Source: Clostridiales bacterium UBA7285 (GTDB lineage Bacteria; Bacillota; Clostridia; Peptostreptococcales; Anaerovoracaceae). Taken from it: 64,000 nucleotides of DNA. Location: the NCBI GenBank assembly GCA_002472145.1, contig DKRJ01000013.1:62001-126000 (forward strand). The letters are read 5' to 3'. The translations under genes and the position numbers were made by a program. Each line of letters begins with the position of its first letter. Within the stretch, counting starts at the first letter, position 1. The notes beneath the pieces are model-generated. The model had not been told where the DNA came from, ran no database searches, and saw nothing but the letters and a program-made list of their open reading frames with translations. Positions 49,285-57,037 of the stretch are shown piece by piece.

Positions 49285-51933
49285 CTAAAGCAGGCCGCGT
49301 ATCTCCTCGGCGGTATCCTCGAGGATCTCGGCGAACTCGTGCGAACCTATCCTGGACGCGCCGCTCCCGAAAACGTTGATCTGCTCGAGGCGATCCGACG
49401 TCACGACGCTGAGGTGCTCATTTTTACCGTGATCGAAGGCATATCTTTCGATCCAGCTGTCAGCCGTCTGGTTCTCGCCTGTGAACACGACGCCGACTCC
49501 AAGTACGGTTTCTTCCCTCGGCCCGCGGCTTTCGCTGCGGTACGCGTCAAAAACGATCGTCATTTCCGCCCCGCGGTACGCTGAGAAATCGGCGAGTATC
49601 TCGATGAGTTTTTCACGCGCCGCGCCGATATCGTCTTCCGCTATAGAGCGCAGGTCTTTCCATGCATAGATGAGGTTGTACCCGTCGACAACGTATTTCT
49701 GCGGCCCGGACGGCTTCTGCCTTCCCGGTCCTTTCGGAGACTTATCCGTTCCTGTTACGACGCGCGGGTATTTCTTCCGTTCCGCTCCCCTGCCTCGCGA
49801 TACCAGTTTCAATATGCTCTCGATCTCTTCGATAGAAATGTCGCCTGCCGCTCCGGTCCCTTTTCCGCCGTGAGACGTGTCTCCTCCGCCGCTCCTTTTA
49901 CGGTATACCGGCTCTATGTGGCACCATTCCGGGACCTCGTTCCACGGTACGACAACGGACGAGCCGTTTCTGCAGAAGACCGAGTCGCATGGGGATCCGG
50001 CATTCCGCAGAGGATCATAGCCGGAAGCGTTCACGACAGCGATCTGGTCTGCGCAGGGTCTGTATCCGCAAGGTTCCATGGCGATATCTGCGCGCCCGGA
50101 TGAGATGACCGGGAGTTCTGAAGCGTACGGCCTCAGGAAAGAAAGCGCAGCCTCGCCCTCTATGATGACAGAATCATTCTCCGGGAACTGGCTTATGACG
50201 CTGCCGCCCGACCTGATAATGTCGTTCGATATGCGTCCGATGACGTCTCGGGGCGCCGATACACGATATGAGCAGTACGGTTCCAGCAGTACAGGATCCG
50301 CGTTCATCAGTCCCTGCCTCAGCGCACGCATGGCGGCCTCTCTGAAATCACCGCTTTCCGTATGGTCGACGTATTCCTGCCCCGCGATGAGGGTCATCTT
50401 CACTCCTGTGAGTTCGGCGCCTGTCAAAACGCCTTTCAGTTCGGAAGACGCGAGTGTCTGGAGCACAGTCCCGCAGCGCTCCTGCGATATGTTCCCGGCC
50501 TTTATGTCTTGACCTATCACGTTTCGGGAATAATCCCTGACGCTATATGCACTATGCGCCGGGACGTTATCCCCCGGAACGTTATTCCCCGCTACTTTCC
50601 GCGCTGAGACGTTCCCATCTGCAGCGGCCTGTCCTGACCGGGCGGGATCGGCAGTCTCGAGCGGTTCGAGCAGCAGATGTACCTCGGCGTAGTGGCGGAG
50701 CGGCTCGAAATGTCCGATCCCCTCAGCCCTTCTGCCGACCGTCTCTTTATATACGACCGAAGGCGAGTCGAACGCGACGTCAAAGCCGGTCCTCCGCCTG
50801 ATGACAGACGCGATGGTCTGCATGTGCACATCGCCCTTTATCCCTATCCTGATCTCATTTTTATCGCTGTCGTATCTGACGTCGAGTTCCGGTGCCTCCT
50901 CGCCGAGCCTGCGTATCTCCTCGTAGGCGGAGAGTTCGCTGACTCCTTCCGGAAGTGTCACGCGATACGTCAGATATTCAGCGTTTTCAGACGGCGCAAG
51001 GTCCGCGCAAGCTCCGAGGCCTTCTCCTGCGTACGTCTTTTTAAGTCCCGCGGCTGCACAGATCTCTCCGGCATATACGACGTCCCTCCGGGTGTACCTG
51101 ATGCCTGAATACGATCTGAGAGATACGATCTTTTCACCGTTCAAAACGTCTCTTACCGCGAGCGACCCTCCGGTCACCTTGATATGCGTAAGGCGCGTCC
51201 CGTCATCGTCATACGAGATCTTGAATACCCGCGCAGCGAACTCGTCCGGGAGATCTTCTCGCAAGAGATATCTCGAGATGCCGTCCAGGAGCCCGCTTAC
51301 GCCGTCTCCCTTCAGCGCAGATCCGAAATAGCATGGGATGAGAGAGCACCCGCTGACGAGCCGGGCTATGTCTGTATCCTCGAAAGTTCCGTTCCGGTCG
51401 TATAGAGACATCGCCTTGTCACCGGTCAGAGCCAGGTCCTCGTCGGATGGCCTTGACCCGCGTGCAAAAAAAGCGGCTTTCTGCGTCAGTGCAGAGATGC
51501 CGCTCACCGCGTCATCCTCGGAATATTGAAGAAGGTCAGTTTTGTTTACGAAGATAAAAAGCGGAATGCCGTGCCCGGCAAGGGATCTGAACATGTCGGA
51601 AGCGCGTCTGGTGACTCCGTCGGTCCCGGATATGACGAGTATCGCGGCGTCAAGAACGGATAAGGCACGTTCCGCTTCCGCCGAAAAGTCGGCGTGGCCG
51701 GGAGTGTCGACGAGCGTGAAGTCCGCGCCTTTATACGAAAAGACGGCTTCCTTTGTGAAAATCGTTATGCCGCGCTGTTTTTCGAGCGCGTCTGTATCGA
51801 GGAAGGCAGATCCGGAATCGACCCTCCCCGGTTCCCTTACGACTCCGCACTCATAGAGGATGCGTTCGGAAAGCGTTGTCTTTCCGGCGTCCACGTCAGC
51901 GAGGATGCCTATGCAGAGGTTATTCCTCTTCAT
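49285..51933 (-). CDS. TetM-like translational GTPase fused to a Rae1/YacP NYN nuclease domain
   Basis: 882-residue two-part protein. Residues 1 to about 690 follow the ribosome-protection GTPase plan: P-loop ADVDAGKTT (12-20), RGIT (54-57), DTPGHADF (76-83), NKTD (130-133), SALKGDGV, then the EF-G-like domains. An unusual insert near 422-480 is rich in Asn, Val and Gly. After a basic, Gly/Ser/Lys-rich linker (about 690-745), residues 746-882 match the YacP/Rae1 NYN domain: VDGYNLI with Asp750, VFDAY with Asp796, TADSWIE with Asp825, and VVTSDRLEQ with Asp847. Rae1 of Bacillus is an endonuclease that cuts mRNA in the ribosomal A site, where TetM-type GTPases also bind, so the fusion suggests a GTP-driven ribosome-targeted nuclease. 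It overlaps corC by 14 bases. A resistance role is not indicated. Confidence 0.88.
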   Translation of the reverse strand: MKRNNLCIGILADVDAGKTTLSERILYECGVVREPGRVDSGSAFLDTDALEKQRGITIFTKEAVFSYKGADFTLVDTPGHADFSAEAERALSVLDAAILVISGTDGVTRRASDMFRSLAGHGIPLFIFVNKTDLLQYSEDDAVSGISALTQKAAFFARGSRPSDEDLALTGDKAMSLYDRNGTFEDTDIARLVSGCSLIPCYFGSALKGDGVSGLLDGISRYLLREDLPDEFAARVFKISYDDDGTRLTHIKVTGGSLAVRDVLNGEKIVSLRSYSGIRYTRRDVVYAGEICAAAGLKKTYAGEGLGACADLAPSENAEYLTYRVTLPEGVSELSAYEEIRRLGEEAPELDVRYDSDKNEIRIGIKGDVHMQTIASVIRRRTGFDVAFDSPSVVYKETVGRRAEGIGHFEPLRHYAEVHLLLEPLETADPARSGQAAADGNVSARKVAGNNVPGDNVPAHSAYSVRDYSRNVIGQDIKAGNISQERCGTVLQTLASSELKGVLTGAELTGVKMTLIAGQEYVDHTESGDFREAAMRALRQGLMNADPVLLEPYCSYRVSAPRDVIGRISNDIIRSGGSVISQFPENDSVIIEGEAALSFLRPYASELPVISSGRADIAMEPCGYRPCADQIAVVNASGYDPLRNAGSPCDSVFCRNGSSVVVPWNEVPEWCHIEPVYRKRSGGGDTSHGGKGTGAAGDISIEEIESILKLVSRGRGAERKKYPRVVTGTDKSPKGPGRQKPSGPQKYVVDGYNLIYAWKDLRSIAEDDIGAAREKLIEILADFSAYRGAEMTIVFDAYRSESRGPREETVLGVGVVFTGENQTADSWIERYAFDHGKNEHLSVVTSDRLEQINVFGSGASRIGSHEFAEILEDTAEEIRGLL

Positions 51934-53224
51934 CTTTTTCCTCGTCCTCGGCCTGATCCTCAGGGAGGATCTCCATCTTTACCTCCTCTATGCGGCGTTC
52001 CTTTACGGACAGTATGGTGAAGACGTAGTTCTTATACTTCACGACACGGTTGATGTCGTCCTCGTCAGGTATCTCGCCGAGGAGGTCTATGATAAGGCCG
52101 CCTATGGTCTCGCTGTTATCTGATTCGAGGTCTGTGGATAGTTCCTCGTTCAGATCGTCAAGCGATTCCATGCCATTAACTATATATGTATTATCGTTTA
52201 CTTTAGAGTAGCTCGTCTCTTCCTGGTCGTATTCATCGTTGATATCGCCCATTATCTCCTCGATGATGTCCTCCATCGTGACGATGCCGCTGAATCCGCC
52301 GTATTCGTCTATGAGGATAGCGATATGCTGCTTTTCACGCTGCAGTTCGAAGAACAGCGCGTCGATGTTTTTTGTGTCCGGAACAAAGTAAGGCTCGCGC
52401 AGGATGGACCTGATGTCGACGTTGTCGAAACCGCTCTCGCGGGCTTTGATCAGGAAGTCCTTGATGTGCAGGATGCCGATGATGTTGTCGGAGTCGTCTT
52501 CGTAGACCGGGATCCTGGAGTATCTGAGTTCCATCAGCTGATCGAGGTATTCCGAGGACGGGTCGTTCACGTCTATCATGAAAACGTCGGTCCTCGGCGT
52601 CATGATCTCATACGCGAGCTCGTCGTCGAACTCGAAGATGGAGTTGATCATCTTCTTGCCCTCTTCGTTGATCTCCCCGCTCTGTTTGCCGGCCTCGAGG
52701 ATGGACATTACCTCCTCCTCCGAATAGCGGCTGAACTCGATCCTAGTCTTCTGCCTGAACATAAGCAGCAGTACGTTTGCGGCGCCTGTGAACAGCAGCA
52801 CGAGCGGATAGAAGAGCACGAACAGGAAGTTCTGGAATCCCGCGAAATTCTCCACTATCGTGTCCGTATGCTGGAGCGCTATCTTCTCAGGGAAAAGATC
52901 TGCGAAAGCGATGAAAATAAAGACGTAGACGACAGCGGAAATAATGTCGTTGTAAGGCAGAGCCAGAGCCGCGACCATCGTCCCGCACGCGGCGAGGGCG
53001 TATTTCAGCATCGTATCCGTGAACTGGAGCCTGAAAGGCTTTTTAAGTATGGCGGCGGCGATCGAAAGCGATTTGTTATCCGGGTCGTCGTCGGCCTTTT
53101 CGAACAAAGTATTGACGTTGACGTTGCGGTAAGCCGCCTCGCAGAGAGCGATGAATGCGTTCAGCAGCGCAATGCCTGCGAGAAGAAGTAAGTATAAAGG
53201 TATGTTGCCGGGGTCGTCAGTCAT
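51920..53224 (-). CDS. CNNM/CorC (HlyC) family transporter
   Basis: Membrane protein of the DUF21-CBS-CorC family, members of which handle Mg2+ or Na+ efflux. DUF21 region with four hydrophobic segments (about 8-28, 70-88, 92-110, 130-155), then a CBS pair (about 205-325: EIMTPRTDVFMIDVND, RIPVYEDDSDNIIGILHIKDFL, FSGIVTMEDIIEEIMGDI) and a CorC_HlyC C-terminal domain (about 345-420). The extreme tail is very acidic (QAEDEEKDEEE). It overlaps both neighbours, trhP by 8 bases and the GTPase by 14, so expression is linked to the ribosome-related genes around it. Confidence 0.93.
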   Translation of the reverse strand: MTDDPGNIPLYLLLLAGIALLNAFIALCEAAYRNVNVNTLFEKADDDPDNKSLSIAAAILKKPFRLQFTDTMLKYALAACGTMVAALALPYNDIISAVVYVFIFIAFADLFPEKIALQHTDTIVENFAGFQNFLFVLFYPLVLLFTGAANVLLLMFRQKTRIEFSRYSEEEVMSILEAGKQSGEINEEGKKMINSIFEFDDELAYEIMTPRTDVFMIDVNDPSSEYLDQLMELRYSRIPVYEDDSDNIIGILHIKDFLIKARESGFDNVDIRSILREPYFVPDTKNIDALFFELQREKQHIAILIDEYGGFSGIVTMEDIIEEIMGDINDEYDQEETSYSKVNDNTYIVNGMESLDDLNEELSTDLESDNSETIGGLIIDLLGEIPDEDDINRVVKYKNYVFTILSVKERRIEEVKMEILPEDQAEDEEKDEEE

Positions 53225-54506
53225 TTGAGTTCTCTCCTTTTTTCAGACGTATCATAAAGTTTTCTCTGACCGGTCTGGTCATTCTGATCGTGAGCATCTG
53301 CTGAGGATGCGGCGCGGAACTGACAGGTTCGCCCGTCTCAAAGTCGCGCATTTCGGTCAGTTCCATCTCGAACGGATCCGTGTACGGGCCGAATATCTCG
53401 ACGGTGTCGCCTACGGACATTTTGTTCCGCTGTTCCACTACGGCCATCCCCGATGCTTCGTCGTATGATCTTACGAGCCCGGTGAAGTCGTAGTCTCGGA
53501 TGTATGACGTCGATTCGTAATTCTGGTCTTTATTCGTCGGCTTGCCGTAGTAGAAGCCTGTGGTGAATCGCCTGTGGCTCGCCTTGCCGACCTCTTCCAG
53601 GCATTCTGCTTTTACCTCCGATGTATATCTCCCGGCGTAATACGCGTCGATGGCCCTGCGGTACGCGGCCGTGACCGTGGCGACGTAGTAGATGCTCTTC
53701 ATCCTGCCTTCGATTTTTGCTGATGAAACGCCGGCCTTTGCGAGGTCGTCTATATGTTCGATCATGCATAGATCGTTCGAGTTGAAAATATACGTGCCTC
53801 GGGCGTCCTCCTCTATCGGGAAGTGCTCGCCGGGTCTCTTCTCCTCTTCCAAAGTATAGTGCCATCTGCACGGATGCGCGCAGCTGCCGCGGTTCGAATC
53901 GCGTTCCGCCATGAAGTTGCTGAGCAGGCATCTGCCCGAATACGAGATGCACATCGCTCCGTGTACGAACGCCTCCAGTTCGACGGTCTCCGGCAGAGAA
54001 TCGCGTATCTGCCTGATCTCAGTAAGAGAAAGTTCCCGCGCGAGAACTATCCTCTTCGCTCCCATGGAAGCCCAGAACCGCGCCGCCGCCGTATTCGTCG
54101 TGTTTGCCTGCGTGGAAATGTGTACGGCTCCGTCCGGGACGATCTCTCTGACCATCTCGACGACGCCAGGGTCTGAGACGAGAAATCCGTCGATACCGAG
54201 ATCCTTTACCGATCTGAGATAGTCGGCAAGCGGCCCGATGTCTTCGTTGTGAGGATAAATATTGACCGTGAGATAGCATTTCCTGCCGCGGTCGTGGGCG
54301 AATTTCAGCCCTTCCCTTATCTCGGGGATCGAAAGCCCTCCGGCTCCCGCGCGGAGGCTGAACATGCTCCCGCCGAAATATACGGCGTCCGCTCCGTAGA
54401 TGATCGCGATCTTAAGTTTTTCAAGGTCTCCCGCCGGAGCGAGAAGTTCCATCTTTTTCTTCATTTCAAAGAGTAATGTACGGGCCGCGTGCGCATCGGC
54501 CTCCAT
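53217..54506 (-). CDS. trhP: U32 family tRNA hydroxylation protein TrhP
   Basis: Peptidase-U32-like protein of 429 residues, now known in E. coli and Bacillus (YrrN/YrrO) to make 5-hydroxyuridine at tRNA position 34 using prephenate. Landmarks are MELLAPAGDLEKLKIAIIYGADAVYFGG, QANTTNTAAARFW, VELEAFVHGAMCISYSGRC and GSCAHPCRW, which supply four conserved cysteines likely to bind an Fe-S cluster, and SSAKIEGRMKS. It lies next to the O-methyltransferase TrmR and MltG exactly as in Bacillus. ATG 54506 has only GGA upstream; ATG 54464 (MKKKMELL) is an alternative without a visible site. Confidence 0.9.
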   Translation of the reverse strand: MEADAHAARTLLFEMKKKMELLAPAGDLEKLKIAIIYGADAVYFGGSMFSLRAGAGGLSIPEIREGLKFAHDRGRKCYLTVNIYPHNEDIGPLADYLRSVKDLGIDGFLVSDPGVVEMVREIVPDGAVHISTQANTTNTAAARFWASMGAKRIVLARELSLTEIRQIRDSLPETVELEAFVHGAMCISYSGRCLLSNFMAERDSNRGSCAHPCRWHYTLEEEKRPGEHFPIEEDARGTYIFNSNDLCMIEHIDDLAKAGVSSAKIEGRMKSIYYVATVTAAYRRAIDAYYAGRYTSEVKAECLEEVGKASHRRFTTGFYYGKPTNKDQNYESTSYIRDYDFTGLVRSYDEASGMAVVEQRNKMSVGDTVEIFGPYTDPFEMELTEMRDFETGEPVSSAPHPQQMLTIRMTRPVRENFMIRLKKGENSND

Positions 54507-54512
54507 GCCGTT

Positions 54513-55214
54513 TTATCCGCGTTCTCCCGTATATATCGAGACGGCTATCCCGTCGCCTATGTTCAGTATCGAAGTTTTCAGGTAATCGCAGCGGGTGATG
54601 AAGTCGAGATATTCCAGCATCCTCTTCATGTTCGTGCGATGCTTCCCTCTCGGGTCGAATCCCTCGCTCACGGTGAAGCCGTGCTGAAGGATGTCGTCCG
54701 AAAGGATCACCGTGCCGGGCCTGGATAGTTCGACAGCTCTGTCCATGAATCTGCGGTAGTGGCTCTTTGACGCGTCGATGAAGATGAGATCGTATGCGTC
54801 TTCTCCATCGTCTATCAGCCTGTCCATGGCGGTCTCGCCGTCGTCCTGTATGAGCTTGACCCTGTCCGCGACTCCGAAGATCTCGAAATTCAGCTTTGCC
54901 GCGTACGCGCCGTACTCGTCTTTTTCAATGGTGGTGATCTCGGCGTTCTCGCACCTGCGCGCGAAATATATGGCTGAATATCCTATCGCGGTGCCTACCT
55001 CCAGGATCCTGCGCGGAGCCAGCAGGGGGAGAAGCGTATCGAGATACATTTCGGTCTGCCTGCGTATAACAGGGACATGGTCGCGTTCGCATCCTTCCCG
55101 CAGTTCGGCCAGATCCTCCCACGGGCACTCGTAATATCCGTCTATGAAATCGTTATAAAGGCTGTATCTGTCGGATCCCGGAGCGGCGTCCGGCATTTCC
55201 CTGCTGCTGTTCAT
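54513..55214 (-). CDS. trmR: tRNA 5-hydroxyuridine methyltransferase TrmR (O-methyltransferase family 3)
   Basis: SAM-dependent O-methyltransferase of 233 residues: ILEVGTAIGYSAIYFA (motif I), ITTIEKDEYGAYAAKLNF, DLIFIDASKSHYRRFMDRAVELSRPGTVILSDDI split in metal-binding blocks with the Asp residues of family 3. Orthologs (Bacillus YrrM) methylate ho5U34 to mo5U34. The TrhP gene that makes ho5U lies 6 bases downstream and mltG 7 bases upstream, the same order as yrrL-yrrM-yrrN-yrrO, which supports this assignment over a catechol-type enzyme. Confidence 0.88.
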   Translation of the reverse strand: MNSSREMPDAAPGSDRYSLYNDFIDGYYECPWEDLAELREGCERDHVPVIRRQTEMYLDTLLPLLAPRRILEVGTAIGYSAIYFARRCENAEITTIEKDEYGAYAAKLNFEIFGVADRVKLIQDDGETAMDRLIDDGEDAYDLIFIDASKSHYRRFMDRAVELSRPGTVILSDDILQHGFTVSEGFDPRGKHRTNMKRMLEYLDFITRCDYLKTSILNIGDGIAVSIYTGERG

Positions 55215-55221
55215 CAGATCC

Positions 55222-56280
55222 TCACTGACCTATGGAATCGTAATAAGCTTCCTTATCCGTGAGGAACTGCTCGTAATCAGACGAGAATGCGTTCGAGCCG
55301 TCGCCTTTCGTGCTGAGGACAAAGTACAGATAGTCGGTATCCGCCGGATAAAGGGCTGCCTGAAGGGCGCTGTCTCCCGGAGAACAGATCGGTCCTGCCG
55401 GAAGTCCGTAGTTGATGTACGTGTTATACGGCGACTCGGTGGCTGTATCCTCGTACGTGAGCGAATCGTATTTGTTCAGCAGATAGTTGACGGTAGAGCA
55501 CATGCCCAACGTCATTCCCTCCTCCAGCCTGTTGTAGATCACGCTCGAAACGAGAGGTCTGTCCGACTCGAGTTTCGCTTCCTTCTCGATTATCGAAGCG
55601 ACCGTGACGACCTCGCTTGTCGTGAGGCCGAGTTCGTCGGCGCGCGCTTTCATCTCATCAGTGTAAGCCTCGTCGAATCTGTCGAGCATCATCCTGATTA
55701 TTTCATCTCCGCTTGTCCCCGGCGTCACTTCGTATGTCGCAGGGAATAAGAATCCTTCGTACCTGTTTCCAGCGTCTATAGCGTCCTGGCTCACGGTGGA
55801 CAGGAAATCGTAGTCTTTTTCGTAGCCGCCTTCCGCGAGCAGCTTTTCGAACTCGTCCTTCGAGACCAGACCTGCCTCGTCGAGCACGGCTTCTATGTCG
55901 AGTATCCTCATCCCTTCGGTGATGACAAACGAGATCTTGCTCGTCTTTCCCTCTTTAAGGATCTCAGCGATCTCGGAAGGTTTCATAGTCGGTGAAAGCG
56001 CGTAAGTCCCCGCCTGATAAAGGCCGTCAAAGCCGCTGCGGCGGGTGAAGATCTTGAACTTGGCGGCGTCGGTGATTATCCCGTTTTCCTCGAGACTCTG
56101 CGCTATGTCAGACGTCGTCATACCGCTTTCGACCGTGAAATCGACGTAGGCGGCTTCGGTGCCGTCATCGGACGCCTGTGCAGGTTCGTCGATGGTCGAC
56201 ATATAGTGGTTGGCGTAAAGTGCCGCTCCTCCGAGGACGCACACCACGATTATCAGGATGATCAAAAGTGCTTTTTTCAT
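55222..56280 (-). CDS. mltG: Endolytic murein transglycosylase MltG
   Basis: Membrane-anchored lytic transglycosylase that cuts new glycan strands and ends their extension. One N-terminal helix (about 3-24), a LysM-like region (about 50-115: VDFTVESGMTTSDIAQSLEENGII) and the YceG catalytic domain with the essential glutamate in VASIIEKEAKLESDRPLVSSVIYNRL and the closing NTYINYGLPAGPICSPGDSALQAALYP region. 352 residues. GGGAGATAT precedes ATG. First gene of the mltG-trmR-trhP-corC-GTPase unit. Confidence 0.95.
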   Translation of the reverse strand: MKKALLIILIIVVCVLGGAALYANHYMSTIDEPAQASDDGTEAAYVDFTVESGMTTSDIAQSLEENGIITDAAKFKIFTRRSGFDGLYQAGTYALSPTMKPSEIAEILKEGKTSKISFVITEGMRILDIEAVLDEAGLVSKDEFEKLLAEGGYEKDYDFLSTVSQDAIDAGNRYEGFLFPATYEVTPGTSGDEIIRMMLDRFDEAYTDEMKARADELGLTTSEVVTVASIIEKEAKLESDRPLVSSVIYNRLEEGMTLGMCSTVNYLLNKYDSLTYEDTATESPYNTYINYGLPAGPICSPGDSALQAALYPADTDYLYFVLSTKGDGSNAFSSDYEQFLTDKEAYYDSIGQ

Positions 56281-56300
56281 ATATCTCCCGTATAAGTACA

Positions 56301-56324
56301 GAGGAACGCCGAAAGGCGTTCCTC
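56301..56324 (-). terminator. Hairpin between efp and mltG
   Basis: Perfect 10-bp stem GAGGAACGCC / GGCGTTCCTC around a 4-base loop (GAAA on plus, TTTC on minus). In the direction of transcription it is followed by TGTACTTATA, so no proper T-run; it may be a partial terminator or an RNA-processing and stability element. Confidence 0.6.
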
Positions 56325-56358
56325 CAAAATGATTTCATCGCAGACAGGTGAGTTCTGA

Positions 56359-56922
56359 CTATTCCTTGGCTCTTCCGAGATATTCTCCGGTCCTGGTGTC
56401 GATCTGTATCTTCTCCCCTTCGTTGATGAAGATAGGGACCTGAACGACGGCGCCAGTCTCTACTGTCGCAGGCTTCGTTACATTCGTCGCTGTGTTGCCT
56501 TTGACGCCCGGCTCGGTCTGCACTACGGTGAGGTTGACGAAGTTCGGGGCTTCTACCTGGAACGCGCTGCCGTTGTAGAATTTGATCGTCGCTTCGTCGT
56601 TCTCGCGGATGTATTTGATCGCGTCAGCGACCTGATCCTTGCTGAGCGGGATGAGTTCGAACGTGTCCTCGTCCATGAAGTAATAAAGGTCTCCGTCGCT
56701 GTACGAGTACTGCATGACCTTCGTATCGATCCTAGCGTTCTCGAACTTATCGTTAGGGTTGAACGCTTCTTCTCTCGTCGCGCCGGTGATGATGTTCTTG
56801 TATTTCGTCCTTACGAACGCTGCGCCCTTTCCCGGCTTCACGTGCTGGAAGTCGAGGACCACATAAGGCTCGCCGTCGATCTCGAATGTCATTCCTTTTC
56901 TGAAGTCACCTGCTGTAATCAT
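56359..56922 (-). CDS. efp: Elongation factor P
   Basis: Relieves ribosome stalling at polyproline stretches. 187 residues with the three beta-barrel domains: AGDFRKGMTFEIDGEPYVVLDFQHVKPGKG with the modifiable Lys32 in PGKGAAF (the Bacillus-type context, modified differently from E. coli), and a C-terminal IFINEGEKIQIDTRTGEYLGRA. AGAGAGATTTATC precedes the ATG, and it has its own promoter. It stands between rnj and mltG as a separate unit. Confidence 0.97.
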   Translation of the reverse strand: MITAGDFRKGMTFEIDGEPYVVLDFQHVKPGKGAAFVRTKYKNIITGATREEAFNPNDKFENARIDTKVMQYSYSDGDLYYFMDEDTFELIPLSKDQVADAIKYIRENDEATIKFYNGSAFQVEAPNFVNLTVVQTEPGVKGNTATNVTKPATVETGAVVQVPIFINEGEKIQIDTRTGEYLGRAKE

Positions 56923-56964
56923 GATAAATCTCTCTTTCTTCGAATATCGTTTTTTGACTTATAT

Positions 56965-56993
56965 ATTATACCAGAGAATATACGCGCTTACAA
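56965..56993 (-). promoter_or_regulatory. Promoter for efp
   Basis: Minus-strand TTGTAA (56988-56993) and TATAAT (56965-56970), 17 bases apart, with TGG extending the -10. The segment also pairs imperfectly with 57000-57018 (TACG...CGTA arms), so the same DNA may fold as the end of the rnj transcript. Confidence 0.8.
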
Positions 56994-57037
56994 TTTTTTT
57001 GTTGTCAGCGCGGCGTATTTCCGCAGTTCCGGGGCTC

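Noticed and set aside
49285..51933. Tetracycline resistance gene (tetM/tetO type)
   Set aside because: The GTPase part is divergent, carries a nuclease domain, and lies in a housekeeping operon rather than on a mobile element, so a resistance call is not supported.
52325..53191. 288-codon open frame on the plus strand
   Set aside because: Antisense of the CorC gene with no recognisable motif or binding site.
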